This document shows, piece after piece, positions 53,539 through 62,142 of a stretch of 64,000 nucleotides of DNA (position 1 is the stretch's first letter; each line of letters starts with the position of its first letter). The stretch spans positions 496,001 to 560,000 of the forward strand of contig NZ_JAIUZM010000002.1 in NCBI RefSeq assembly GCF_020171345.1, in the 5' to 3' direction. This DNA is from Microbulbifer agarilyticus (lineage in GTDB: Bacteria > Pseudomonadota > Gammaproteobacteria > Pseudomonadales > Cellvibrionaceae). Made by a program: the position numbers and the translations under genes. A model generated the notes under the pieces. The model saw only the letters and a list, made by a program, of their open reading frames with translations, was not told the DNA's origin and did no database searches.

Positions 53539-55155
53539 CTACTCATCGTCGCTGAAGAGTAAGGCAATACGTTGCTCCAGCTGCTCGTAAGTAAATGGCT
53601 TCTTGATACAGTCCAGAATTCCGTCTGCCAGGAGTTCCTGCACCTTGCTCTCCACGCTGTAACCGGTAGATAGTATTGCCTTAATTGTCGGGTTAATCTG
53701 TTTTAGCTCGGCGAAGAGTTGCTGTCCGTCCATATCTGGCATGATCATATCCAGCAGTACCAGATCAATCGCTGCGAAATTGTGCTTGTAATACTCGATG
53801 GCTTCCGGTGCTGAGGCGAACGTTGTTACTTTGTGTTCATGCATTTCAAACAGGGTCTTTGAATAATTCCGCACGATGGCTTCATCATCCACCAGCATAA
53901 TGTGAATGGGTTTTCCGCAGGGCACGGGTTTCGTGGTGTTTTTACGAGTTGCCTTGCCTGGAATAATCGGCAGATAAAGTTCAAAGCAGGTGCCTTCGTC
54001 GAGCTCCGAGTGGCATCGAATAGCGCCCTTATGTAAGTGGATGGTACCGTAAACCGCGGCGAGTCCGAGCCCTGCACCGCGGCCACTGGCCTTGGTAGTA
54101 AAGAAGGGTTCGAATATCCGTTGGCGAATTTCGTCTGTCATCCCTGTGCCGCTATCTCTGACGTTGATTCGCAGATACTGTCCGGGCTCCAACTGGAAGT
54201 CCGAGATAGACAGGGTGTCTTCCACGGTTATATTGCTGGTGGTGAACACGAGTTCCCCACCGGAAAGCATGGCGTCCTTGGCATTGATGCCGAGATTGAG
54301 CAGGGCACTTTTAAGTTGCGCGGAGTCCCCCTTGATGTGAGGGGAATTTGCGCGCAGGTCCTGGCGAATTTCGATTCGACGGTCAATGGTACGCTTGAGC
54401 ATCGCACATACGTCGCGCACGATATCGTGGGTATTGCACTCGTTGATTTGATAGGATCCCTTGCGGGCGAAGGTCAGTAGTTGGTCGGTGAGTTCTGCCG
54501 CGTGGTGGGCAGTGGTTAAGATCTGGTTGGCGTACTCAGAAATCTTGGCGTCGAAGCTGGTCTGATGGATGACTTCCGCAAAGCCTGCGATACCGTGCAC
54601 CATGTTATTAAAGTCATGGGCAATGCCCCCGGCCAATTCCCCGATGGCCTGCATTTTTTGTGCCTGCCGCAGTTCCTCTTCAAGAAGCCGCTGTTTGGTG
54701 ATGTCACTGCCAATACTCAAAACCCCGATGGGCTCATTGTTGTCGTTGGTGAGCAGCTTGTTGGTCCAGGCTACCCAGACCCGGTTCCCGTCTTTGGTGA
54801 TATTTTCATTGATGTTATAGCGGTGTTCATCGGGGTTGTTGCAGATGTGGTCCATGAGTGGACGAAGGTCGCGGCCGGTACTTTCATTTGCGGGGACGAT
54901 TGTCCCAACCACGTGTTTGCCGATGATTTCTTCTTCGGAGTAACCAAAGAACTGCTGCGCGAACTCATTAAAGAAGGTGATTAAACCGTTGCGGTCCCAG
55001 CGGAGGATAATGGAGTTTGCGTGTTCGACCAGTTCTCGATAGCGCTCTTCACTTTTGCGCAGGGCCTCGTACATCTCCCGGGAGGACTGAGGCAAATCGA
55101 CATCATCAGCCGCAGTACTCTCTGATCTGGTCCCTGTTCTGTTATTGGTATTCAT
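53539..55155 (-). CDS. Hybrid histidine kinase: PAS - HisKA - HATPase - receiver
   Basis: The 538-residue soluble protein has a PAS domain at about residues 36-155 (YRELVEHANSIILRWDRNG...). The dimerisation histidine His180 is in GGIAHDFNNMVHGI. ATPase motifs NLGINAKDAM, DSGTGM and GRGAGLGLAAV lie to about residue 400. A C-terminal receiver at about 415-535 has LLDMIMPDMDG as phosphoacceptor. The GGIAHDFNN H-box groups it with NtrB-like kinases. There is no membrane segment, so the signal is internal or a redox or ligand state sensed by PAS. No DNA-binding partner is adjacent. Confidence 0.94.
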   Translation of the reverse strand: MNTNNRTGTRSESTAADDVDLPQSSREMYEALRKSEERYRELVEHANSIILRWDRNGLITFFNEFAQQFFGYSEEEIIGKHVVGTIVPANESTGRDLRPLMDHICNNPDEHRYNINENITKDGNRVWVAWTNKLLTNDNNEPIGVLSIGSDITKQRLLEEELRQAQKMQAIGELAGGIAHDFNNMVHGIAGFAEVIHQTSFDAKISEYANQILTTAHHAAELTDQLLTFARKGSYQINECNTHDIVRDVCAMLKRTIDRRIEIRQDLRANSPHIKGDSAQLKSALLNLGINAKDAMLSGGELVFTTSNITVEDTLSISDFQLEPGQYLRINVRDSGTGMTDEIRQRIFEPFFTTKASGRGAGLGLAAVYGTIHLHKGAIRCHSELDEGTCFELYLPIIPGKATRKNTTKPVPCGKPIHIMLVDDEAIVRNYSKTLFEMHEHKVTTFASAPEAIEYYKHNFAAIDLVLLDMIMPDMDGQQLFAELKQINPTIKAILSTGYSVESKVQELLADGILDCIKKPFTYEQLEQRIALLFSDDE

Positions 55156-55349
55156 CCGCCCTTCCTGCGGTGAGGGGAAAACTCCTGTATCACACGTCTA
55201 AATTCCAACACGGCCTGTACAAATTGTCTAGTAAACCGGCAATTTCGGGCAGTCGTACAATCCCGTATTGCCGATAGCATAGTATTGGTGTTGAATCCGA
55301 CACTATTGAGATAGGTTTCCTAATAACAATTGGGGGGATAGGAAGCGGA

Positions 55350-56792
55350 ATGCGATTATTTTCAGAATCGGTTAAAGGGTTTGAGCGGCTGTGTGTCGCC
55401 GTATGTGGAGGACTGCTCGTTTCCACACTGGTTGCCTGTGGCGGTGAGAATAAAAAGGCTACAGATGGGCCGGATTTCGCCCGTCAGGGTGACTTCCCGA
55501 GTACCTATGTCCCACAAGAGAGTGCGCCGGTTCTGATTCGTGGCGCAACGGTTTTGACTGGAACCGGTGAAAAACTGCTCAATTCAGATGTGCTGTTAAA
55601 GGGTGGCAAGATTGCCAAGGTTGGCAAAGACCTGAAGGTGCCGAAAAAGGGGCTAGTTGTTGAAGGTGCGGGCAAGTGGGTCACTCCGGGCATCATTGAT
55701 GTGCATTCTCACCTGGGTGACTACCCGGCGCCGTCTATCGAGTCATCCCAAGACGGTAACGAAATGACCTCCCCGAATACCGCGCAGGTGTGGGCAGAGC
55801 ATTCCGTTTGGACGCAAGATCCACAGTTTCCACTCGCGCTTGCGGGCGGGGTTACCACCCTGCAGATTTTGCCTGGATCAGCGAACCTGTTCGGTGGGCG
55901 CGCGGTAACCCTGAAAAACGTACCTGGCCGCAGCGTACAGGATATGAAGTTCCCGGGTGCGCCATACGGTCTGAAGATGGCCTGTGGTGAAAACCCTAAG
56001 CGCGTATACGGTGGCAAGGGCACCTTGCCCTCCACCCGTATGGGTAACGTTGCGGGATATCGTGAAGCGTGGACAGCAGCTGCTGCGTATAAAGAGAAGT
56101 GGGAAAACTTTCATGAGAATGGTGGCGATGAGCCCGAGCGAGACCTCCAGCTCGAGACCCTTGCGGGCGTCCTGAACGGCGATATTCTGGTGCACAACCA
56201 CTGCTATCGCGGCGAAGAAATGGCCATCATGATGGATATCGCGCGCGACTACGATTTCCAGATTTCCACCTTCCATCATGCGGTAGAGGCCTACAAGGTG
56301 GCGGATCTGCTGGCAGAAAACAATGTGTGCGCCGCTATGTGGGCGGACTGGTGGGGCTTCAAGCACGAAGCCTTCGATATGACCGAAGCCAATATCGCCA
56401 TCGTCGATCAGGCAAAGGCCTGTGCCATGATCCACTCGGATTCTGCTGTTGGTATTCAGCATCTCAACGAAGAGACCGCAAAAGCCATGGTTGCTGGACA
56501 GCGCGCGGGCTTTCATATTGAGCCTCGCCACGCAGTTGCATGGATGACCAGCAACCCGGCAAAAGCACTGGGTATCGACGAAGTCACCGGCACCTTGGAA
56601 AAGGGCAAGATGGCCGACGTTGTGGTCTGGTCTGGCAATCCGTTTAGCGTGTACTCCAAGGCCGACAAGGTGTTTATCGACGGTGTATTAATGTACGACC
56701 GCACGGACTCCGCGCGACAGCCGCACACGGATTTTGAATTGGGAATTCTGGATGCGGAAGGCGAGCGCCTGCCGGAAGGGGGGCAGCAGTAA
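55350..56792 (+). CDS. Exported amidohydrolase (lipoprotein), metal-binding
   Basis: The 480-residue protein has a lipoprotein signal (GGLLVSTLVACGGENKK). The amidohydrolase fold shows the HxH pair in GIIDVHSHLGDYPAPS, further histidines at LVHNHCYR and FQISTFHHAVEAYK, and the late metal Asp in MIHSDSAVGIQHLNEE. The small beta domain encloses it (LIRGATVLTGTGEKLLN...DVVVWSGNPFSVYSKADKVFIDG). It resembles imidazolonepropionase/prolidase-type exported hydrolases and cleaves an amide or cyclic substrate in the periplasm. It is coupled to a degenerate paralogue by a TAATG overlap. Confidence 0.9.
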   Translation: MRLFSESVKGFERLCVAVCGGLLVSTLVACGGENKKATDGPDFARQGDFPSTYVPQESAPVLIRGATVLTGTGEKLLNSDVLLKGGKIAKVGKDLKVPKKGLVVEGAGKWVTPGIIDVHSHLGDYPAPSIESSQDGNEMTSPNTAQVWAEHSVWTQDPQFPLALAGGVTTLQILPGSANLFGGRAVTLKNVPGRSVQDMKFPGAPYGLKMACGENPKRVYGGKGTLPSTRMGNVAGYREAWTAAAAYKEKWENFHENGGDEPERDLQLETLAGVLNGDILVHNHCYRGEEMAIMMDIARDYDFQISTFHHAVEAYKVADLLAENNVCAAMWADWWGFKHEAFDMTEANIAIVDQAKACAMIHSDSAVGIQHLNEETAKAMVAGQRAGFHIEPRHAVAWMTSNPAKALGIDEVTGTLEKGKMADVVVWSGNPFSVYSKADKVFIDGVLMYDRTDSARQPHTDFELGILDAEGERLPEGGQQ

Positions 56793-58087
56793 TGCGTATC
56801 TCAATGAATGTGAAAACCAAGTTAAAAGTCTCTCTATTCAGCCTTGCGTGCCTAGTGGGTACAGCAAGCGCTGAAACCATTCTGATTAAAGATGCGCAGA
56901 TCGTTACGCTCGGAGCGCAGGGAACCCTGGATAGCGGCGACCTGTTAGTACGTGACGGGCAGATTGCGCAGATTGCCGAGGATTTGGGTGATGTTCCCGC
57001 GGATCTGGTGATCGATGGTCGCGGTAAGGTGGTGACGCCGGGGTTGATTGCACCCAGCAGTGAGCTCGGGCTGACAGAGATTGGGGCTGCGGCCTCCACC
57101 AACGATGGGGCAATCGAAGAGCAGTCTGTCGGTGCCGGCTTTGACCCGGTGGTGGCTTTTAACCCGCGTTCCACACTGATTCCGTTTAACCGGGCCGGTG
57201 GTTTAACGCGCGCGGTGGTGTTGCCCTATAGCAACGAAAAGGTATTCGCGGGGCAGGGCTTTGCGATCAAGCTGACTGGCGACTTCGACAGTGTGACCAA
57301 GCCCAATTTGGTACAGCGTGCCTACTTCGGTGAATACGGTGCGGAACTGGCTGGTGGCAGCCGGGCCATGGCGTATGCGCAAATCGCGAATGCGCTGGCG
57401 CAGGCGAAGGAGTATTCGGAAAACCGGGATCAGGTGCGCCGTGGTGAGTGGCGTGAGCTGGATTACTCGGTAGAAGATCTCGAGTCCCTGCAGTCATTGC
57501 TGCGCGGCGAGCAACCGTTGATGATCAATGCAGATCGCGCAAGCGATATCCTGCAATTGCTCGCACTCGCCAACAAATACCAGCTCAAGCTGGTTCTCGT
57601 GGGCGCTGCGGAAGGTTGGATGGTTGCCGATCAATTGGCCAAAGCGCGGGTCCCGGTTGTGGTTGATGTACTGGGGAATACCCCGGATGCCTTCGAAAAA
57701 CTGGGTGCGCGTATGGATAATGCCGCATTGCTGCATGATGCGGGTGTAACCGTTGCGATCAGCGGCCCGGGTTATGCCGGGTCTCACAATAGCTATCTGT
57801 CGCGACAGGCAGCGGGAAATGCCGTGGCTTACGGTTTGCCGTTTGAAGAGGGTGTGCGCGCGATTACCGCCAATGTCGCACAAACCTTTGGTATGGATGC
57901 CGGTGTACTGGCGCCGGGCAACGCCGCGGAATTGGTATTGTGGAGCGGGGATCCACTGGAGATCACGTCGTTCGCAGAACTGGTGATGATCGATGGTAAG
58001 CCCCAGTCTCTGGTCAATCGTTCAACCCGTTTGCGGGATCGATACCTCAGCCCGAAAGCGGGTACCGAACATGGATACAAAAAATGA
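56792..58087 (+). CDS. Amidohydrolase paralogue lacking the HxH metal site
   Basis: The 431-residue protein has a signal peptide (LKVSLFSLACLVGTASAETI) and the same small beta domain as its neighbour (LIKDAQIVTLGAQGTLDSGDLLVRDG...AELVLWSGDPLEITSFAELVMIDGKPQSL). Where family members have TPG-I-D-x-H-x-H, this protein has VTPGLIAPSSELGLTEIG, so the metal-binding His pair is gone, and no substitute was seen. It is therefore probably a non-catalytic partner subunit of the preceding enzyme. It ends with an ATGA overlap on the MAPEG gene. Confidence 0.88.
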   Translation: MRISMNVKTKLKVSLFSLACLVGTASAETILIKDAQIVTLGAQGTLDSGDLLVRDGQIAQIAEDLGDVPADLVIDGRGKVVTPGLIAPSSELGLTEIGAAASTNDGAIEEQSVGAGFDPVVAFNPRSTLIPFNRAGGLTRAVVLPYSNEKVFAGQGFAIKLTGDFDSVTKPNLVQRAYFGEYGAELAGGSRAMAYAQIANALAQAKEYSENRDQVRRGEWRELDYSVEDLESLQSLLRGEQPLMINADRASDILQLLALANKYQLKLVLVGAAEGWMVADQLAKARVPVVVDVLGNTPDAFEKLGARMDNAALLHDAGVTVAISGPGYAGSHNSYLSRQAAGNAVAYGLPFEEGVRAITANVAQTFGMDAGVLAPGNAAELVLWSGDPLEITSFAELVMIDGKPQSLVNRSTRLRDRYLSPKAGTEHGYKK

Positions 58088-58476
58088 TAAGTGTAGAAAT
58101 CACGGCGCTTTATAGCGGGCTTTGTGCGTTACTGGTGCTTGCACTTGCCTTCAACGTAGTGAGGTTTCGCCGCGGCAAAAAAGTCGGCATGGGCGATGGT
58201 GGCGACAAGTTGGGCAACGTACTGATACGTACCCATGCGAACGCGATTGAGTATATTCCGCTGGCCCTGATCCTGTTGCTGGTCGCCGAGATCAATGGCC
58301 TTTCAGCCATTTGGCTGCACTGCCTGGGTGGGGTGCTGGTGTTTGCGCGCATCATTCATGCGATAGGCCTGGTTGGCGGCAAGGGCGGTTACCACAAGGG
58401 CCGTTTTTTGGGCACTCTGTTGACTTGGGTGGTTATCGCCATCCTGGCGCTGATTAATATCGTCTCGGTATTCTGA
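58084..58476 (+). CDS. MAPEG family membrane protein
   Basis: The 130-residue protein has four membrane segments. The VRRRKKVGMGDGG-type loop is seen in RFRRGKKVGMGDGGDKLGNVLIRTHANAIEYIPLALI, the diagnostic sequence of MAPEG (eicosanoid/glutathione metabolism) proteins. Bacterial members are glutathione-dependent transferases or peroxidases of unknown substrate. Translationally coupled to the upstream amidohydrolase pair by a 4-bp overlap. Confidence 0.92.
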   Translation: MISVEITALYSGLCALLVLALAFNVVRFRRGKKVGMGDGGDKLGNVLIRTHANAIEYIPLALILLLVAEINGLSAIWLHCLGGVLVFARIIHAIGLVGGKGGYHKGRFLGTLLTWVVIAILALINIVSVF

Positions 58477-58497
58477 GAACTCACGAAACTGTGGCGG

Positions 58498-58525
58498 CTT
58501 GCCGGGCGAAAAAAAGCCCGGCAAG
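58498..58525. terminator. Hairpin between MAPEG and yebG genes
   Basis: CTTGCCGGGC and GCCCGGCAAG form a perfect 10-bp stem around the loop GAAAAAAA. There is no T-run on either side, so it may act as a weak or factor-assisted terminator for these convergent genes. Confidence 0.6.
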
Positions 58526-58573
58526 CCGGGCATAGTACAGGGATGGAAACCAGAATATTGGTGTCCGGGGGGA

Positions 58574-58882
58574 TTACTGGTTTACCGCCAGTGGGGTAAC
58601 GTTTTCTTCGGTAGTCTCAGCTTCTTGCTGATCGCTCACTTCTTCAGCGGCCAGCAGCTCTTCCGGCTTGCCCTTACAGGCTTTTGCCAGTACTTCGCGG
58701 CGTTTCGCCAGCATCAGGCCGATTTCCTCACTGGCTTCTTCTGACACACCTTCAACATTGCGCTCGATCAAAGCGGTGATGTTGGCGGCGAGCTCCAGCA
58801 TCTTGTCGTGTTCTTCGGCATCTTTTTTATTGTCGAACATGGCTCCGTCTCTATCACATTTCCAAACGGCTACAACCGCCAT
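58574..58882 (-). CDS. yebG: DNA-damage-inducible YebG family protein
   Basis: The 102-residue acidic protein starts MAVVAVWKCDRDGAMFDNKKDAEEHDKMLELAANI, which aligns with YebG of Escherichia coli (tail LWLAEQKDVL corresponds to MLAKRREVLA). The C-terminal region is very acidic. Two LexA boxes lie upstream, confirming SOS control. The molecular role of YebG is unknown. Confidence 0.88.
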   Translation of the reverse strand: MAVVAVWKCDRDGAMFDNKKDAEEHDKMLELAANITALIERNVEGVSEEASEEIGLMLAKRREVLAKACKGKPEELLAAEEVSDQQEAETTEENVTPLAVNQ

Positions 58883-58947
58883 ACTGGGCCTCCTAAGGTC
58901 TTGATATCGTGAGTATCGGTATCGTGATTTATGGTTCTGTGTTGTTT

Positions 58948-58982
58948 CTGTATGGATGTACAGTATCTGTATGTATATTCAG
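58948..58982. promoter_or_regulatory. Two LexA (SOS) boxes
   Basis: CTGTATGGATGTACAG (58948-58963) and CTGTATGTATATTCAG (58967-58982) both have the CTG-N10-CAG form. They lie 66-100 bp upstream of the yebG start and 19 bp apart centre to centre. Confidence 0.9.
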
Positions 58983-59044
58983 TGTCAACCGCAAATCCGT
59001 ACATGGCGCGTAAGTGTACGCGCAGTGAGGCCTTCAGGATACCG

Positions 59045-59674
59045 TTAGAAGCCGCCACCCTGTTCTAGCCAGCGCTGCTCATCGGGAGTACTTTCCCGGC
59101 CCAGTGCCTGATTGCGATGGGGGTAGCGGCCAAACTGCGTAATCACGTCCTGGTGTGCCCGGGCGAAACGGTAATAGCTGTCTGCCGCCTGCGAATCCTC
59201 CTGTGAGACGCCGGGCTTATCGCTGGCAAAGTCTTGTTGCAGCTGCAGGAAATAGGCTACGGACTCGTCCTGCACATCGGGTCTCTCCGAGTGCTCCAGC
59301 GGCATACCGACGATCGCACGCTGGTGCAGGCCCAGTTGACGGTGTTGCCCGCCAGCGACTACCGACTGGCTGATACTGAGTGCCAGCGAGTCACCGGAGA
59401 AGGCTTGTGCAGATCCCCGGTAGACATTGCGGGGGAACTGGTCACACAGCAGTATCAGACCGAGCTGGCCGGCCAGGGAGGTATGCCAGCTGCTCAATTT
59501 TCCATCAATAGCGTGGTTGATGGCGGATGAGAAGCGCTGCGCGATCTCGCGGTCAAAGTCGTCACTGCGCTGGAACCAGCGGGTGCGCGCCTCCTTGCTG
59601 GTCGCTGCGCTCAGATCGGTACTTCCGAACCAGAACTGCAGGACGTCTGAGGGGGTTATGTCACTCTGGTGCAT
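59045..59674 (-). CDS. DUF924 family protein
   Basis: The 209-residue protein starts MHQSDITPSDVLQFWFGSTDL. It contains RWFQRSDDFDREIAQRFSSAINHAIDG, LGLILLCDQFPRNVYRGSAQAFSGD and HQRAIVGMPLEHSE, all typical of DUF924 (COG3803), whose function is unknown. GGGAG is five bases before the ATG. The reading frame continues upstream for 58 codons without resemblance to the family, so the longer start is rejected. Probably cytoplasmic. Confidence 0.9.
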   Translation of the reverse strand: MHQSDITPSDVLQFWFGSTDLSAATSKEARTRWFQRSDDFDREIAQRFSSAINHAIDGKLSSWHTSLAGQLGLILLCDQFPRNVYRGSAQAFSGDSLALSISQSVVAGGQHRQLGLHQRAIVGMPLEHSERPDVQDESVAYFLQLQQDFASDKPGVSQEDSQAADSYYRFARAHQDVITQFGRYPHRNQALGRESTPDEQRWLEQGGGF

Positions 59675-59941
59675 CGTTACTCCCGTTACTCCGTGAAATT
59701 TTTTTGTTAGGTTGCATCCAAATCTGCTGGTGTCTGCGTCCTTTAGGGGCAAGGTGATACCAGCGGCGGGATGTTGAGCCCCTGATACCCGTTGCCCAAA
59801 AAAGGTACAATCCCACGCCATTGGTGGCTGTTGATGATAGCGTGTCACTTTCCGACCGTCGTCAGCAGTGGATTGAGCAAGGGACTACTTGTTTTGCCTC
59901 AGATCAGTAAGAGCGAGATAACAGTAATGAGAGCGAATGAA

Positions 59942-60829
59942 ATGAAGAAATGCGGCCGATTGAACGCCTGGCTGCTGGCACTGACAGCCACGCTGGGAAT
60001 GAGTATTTCTGGCAGCCTGCTGGCCCAGGAAGAGGGCGCTGCGCCCCCCGCGCCGCCGGTGCCCGAGGCGCCCGCGGTGGCACCTGCGGAGCCCGCGGAG
60101 AAGAAGGCCACCAAGCAGGTGCGAATCCTGCGCCAGGAAGACGGTACCCTGCGCATTCATACCCGTGACGAAAACGGGGAAAGCGGCAGTGTCGAAATTG
60201 ATCTGGGTGAAGCCTTCGGCGGCGAAGTGACCCAGCGTATTTACCGCCAGCTGGAAGAGAAGGGCATTCTGGACGAGAAAGGCCTGGTGGTAGAGCAGGC
60301 GCTGGATTCGGTGCCGCGCAATGTCGAAATCGGCATCAAAGCCGACCTGGAGCGTGCCGAGCGTATTCGCGAGCGTGCTGAACGAGCGCGAGAGCATGCC
60401 GAGCGTATGCACGAACAAGCTTTTAAAGTGCATGAGGAGTCTCGCCGGGGGTACCATCCCCGCGGTCTGGAGATGGAGTGGTTGATCCCCGTAGTGGCTA
60501 TTCTGGCTGTCTTCGGTACGCCGATCCTGATTGTCTGGCTGGTTACCCGCAATAGCTATCGCAAGAAGCAGCTGGTGATGGAGAACATCAATCGGATGGT
60601 GTCTGAAGGTCGCGATATCCCGCCAGAGCTGCTGGACTCTCTGGATAGTGAGGGCTCCAACGCCAACAACAAGGATCGAGGCATAACCCTGATTGCGGTA
60701 GGTGCGGCAGTGTTCATCTTCCTCTCCGCCTCTGCCGGTATCGGTGTCGGTAGCCTCGGTCTGATCCCACTCTTTATTGGGGTTGCCCGCTACATCAACT
60801 GGAAGCACGATCAACAGCAAGCCGGTTAA
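59942..60829 (+). CDS. Exported/membrane protein with C-terminal DUF6249-like domain
   Basis: The protein has about 295 residues: a signal peptide (MKKCGRLNAWLLALTATLGMSISGSLLAQ), a Pro/Ala-rich linker, and a beta-type segment QVRILRQEDGTLRIHTRDENGESG. A highly charged coiled coil follows (ERAERIRERAERAREHAERMHEQ), then a transmembrane helix (LIPVVAILAVFGTPILIVWLV). A cytoplasmic part ends in two hydrophobic stretches with LIPLFIGVARYINWK, the DUF6249-like end. ATG 59942 is preferred over 59927 because of GAGAG spacing. It precedes an ECF sigma factor by 12 bp and may sense envelope conditions for it. Confidence 0.75.
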   Translation: MKKCGRLNAWLLALTATLGMSISGSLLAQEEGAAPPAPPVPEAPAVAPAEPAEKKATKQVRILRQEDGTLRIHTRDENGESGSVEIDLGEAFGGEVTQRIYRQLEEKGILDEKGLVVEQALDSVPRNVEIGIKADLERAERIRERAERAREHAERMHEQAFKVHEESRRGYHPRGLEMEWLIPVVAILAVFGTPILIVWLVTRNSYRKKQLVMENINRMVSEGRDIPPELLDSLDSEGSNANNKDRGITLIAVGAAVFIFLSASAGIGVGSLGLIPLFIGVARYINWKHDQQQAG

Positions 60830-60841
60830 GGACAACCAGTC

Positions 60842-61396
60842 ATGAACCTCGATGATGAGGATCTGATCAGGCGCGTCGTCGAAGACGGGGACCAGCGGGC
60901 TTACGCCCAGCTGGTTCGTCGCTATCAGTCACAGTTGCGATTCTCGCTCCGTCAACTGTGTGATGGCGACCAGGGTCTTGCGGACGATATGGCGCAGGAG
61001 GCCTTTATTAAGGCCTACAAGGCGCTGCCAGCGTTCCGGGGTGATGCCCGGTTTAGCACCTGGTTGTACCGTATCGCCTACAATCTGGTCATGAGCCACA
61101 AGCGTAAGAATGCTCCGGTAGTCGACCAGGATGCGGTGGATTCCGCACAGGCCCAGGAAAGCGTCGAAGAAGCGCAGCAGTTGGGTATGGCCAGAGACCT
61201 GAACTCGGCCTTGGGGGAGTTAAGCGACGCCCAGCGACAGGCAGTGCATTTGTGTATGCAGCGTGGTTTTTCACATGAAGAAGCTGCTAGCATTATGAAG
61301 TTGCCGCTGGGCACGGTAAAATCCCACGTCAACCGTGCGCGGGCCAAGTTGCAGTCTCTGCTTCAGGCCTGGCAGGAGGAGGTAGTAAGTGGCTGA
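60842..61396 (+). CDS. RNA polymerase ECF sigma factor (RpoE-like)
   Basis: The 184-residue protein has region 2 (YAQLVRRYQSQLRFSLRQLCDGDQGLADDMAQEAFIKAYKALPAFRGDARFSTWLYRIAYNLVMSHKRK) and region 4 (LSDAQRQAVHLCMQRGFSHEEAASIMKLPLGTVKSHVNRARAKLQSLL). It directs transcription of a small regulon. Encoded between the DUF6249-like protein and a small membrane protein that starts within its last codons, so one of these may be its anti-sigma factor. Confidence 0.95.
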   Translation: MNLDDEDLIRRVVEDGDQRAYAQLVRRYQSQLRFSLRQLCDGDQGLADDMAQEAFIKAYKALPAFRGDARFSTWLYRIAYNLVMSHKRKNAPVVDQDAVDSAQAQESVEEAQQLGMARDLNSALGELSDAQRQAVHLCMQRGFSHEEAASIMKLPLGTVKSHVNRARAKLQSLLQAWQEEVVSG

Positions 61397-61826
61397 GTTC
61401 GATAAACAGTCCATGGAACCCGAGAAGGGCAATTCCTCTCTTAAGAGAGGAGGATCAACAGGTATGGTGATAAAAAACGGTGTTGTAAGTGGCACCCATC
61501 CGACGGCGGATGGTGAACCCGATTTTGACACTTGGCTTTCCCAGCAGCTGCAGTTTAACGAGCCGCATTTAGACGATTCGGGCTTCTGTGACCGCGTAAT
61601 GGCGGAGTTGCCGCCGGTGCCGGCAAAACGCGATGAGCGCCGTGCCACCCGTTATCAGTATGCGGCGGTGATCGCTGCATCTGCCATCGTGTGCTGGCAG
61701 TTCCCCCTCCAGGACTTGCTGGCGAGTGTCTCAGAGCACAGCATTAGCCTGTACAGCCTGGTGGGCGTCGGTATTCTCGGCGCATTTGCCGCTATGACAG
61801 GAGGGATCGTCGCGGCGCGCCGCTGA
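61389..61826 (+). CDS. Small membrane protein, putative anti-sigma partner of the ECF factor
   Basis: The 145-residue frame starts at GTG 61389 (AGGAGG six bases upstream, overlapping the sigma gene by 8 bp). A second in-frame start, ATG 61464, has AGGAGG ten bases upstream that is buried in a perfect hairpin. The N-terminal part is hydrophilic (SGTHPTADGEPDFDTWLSQQLQFNEPHLDDSGFCDRVMAELPPVP). Two hydrophobic segments close the protein (YQYAAVIAASAIVCWQFPL and YSLVGVGILGAFAAMTGGIVAARR). No zinc motif of the ZAS type is present. The anti-sigma role is inference from position. Confidence 0.75.
   Translation: MAEFDKQSMEPEKGNSSLKRGGSTGMVIKNGVVSGTHPTADGEPDFDTWLSQQLQFNEPHLDDSGFCDRVMAELPPVPAKRDERRATRYQYAAVIAASAIVCWQFPLQDLLASVSEHSISLYSLVGVGILGAFAAMTGGIVAARR
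61435..61453 (+). promoter_or_regulatory. Shine-Dalgarno-sequestering hairpin
   Basis: CCTCTC-TTAA-GAGAGG (61435-61450) is a perfect 6-bp stem with a TTAA loop, overlapping the AGGAGG (61448-61453) of the second start at 61464. Opening of the stem would expose that ribosome site. Confidence 0.5.
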
Positions 61827-61961
61827 TTCTTTCGCTCCGGGCACCGAGCCCGGAGCACAATTCGAGTAGGCAGGGATCGCCTATGGAATTTGCAGGGCTT
61901 AAACCTACCCGTACCAGTGGCGGACCCGACTTGCCCGCGGTGAAGCGCCACTAATCGGCGA

Positions 61962-62111
61962 TATAGACGTGCGTTTGCTGGGGTGCCGGATTCCCATGCG
62001 GAGCCGTTGCATGTCCTGCATTATCCGGTGAGCGCCGAGTATCGTCTGCACGATGATTTCTTCGACCCGGAGAAGCCGGGTAATCAGCAGGTGCTCGCTA
62101 CCCACCGGTAG
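61962..62111 (+). pseudogene. Remnant of a prolyl-4-hydroxylase-like 2OG-Fe(II) oxygenase gene
   Basis: One frame reads GVPDSHAEPLHVLHYPVSAEYRLHDDFFDPEKPGNQQVLATHR then stop. It matches the prolyl-4-hydroxylase consensus EPLQVLHY-x3-AEY-x2-H-x-D-FFDPE and LATxGGQR, so the H-x-D iron motif and the following strand survive. No start is left and nothing recognisable follows; the remaining 300 bp around it (61827-62142) contain stops in all frames. I regard it as a decayed gene fragment. Confidence 0.7.
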
Positions 62112-62142
62112 CGAATCGACACCTTTGTATCGCCCTTAGCTG

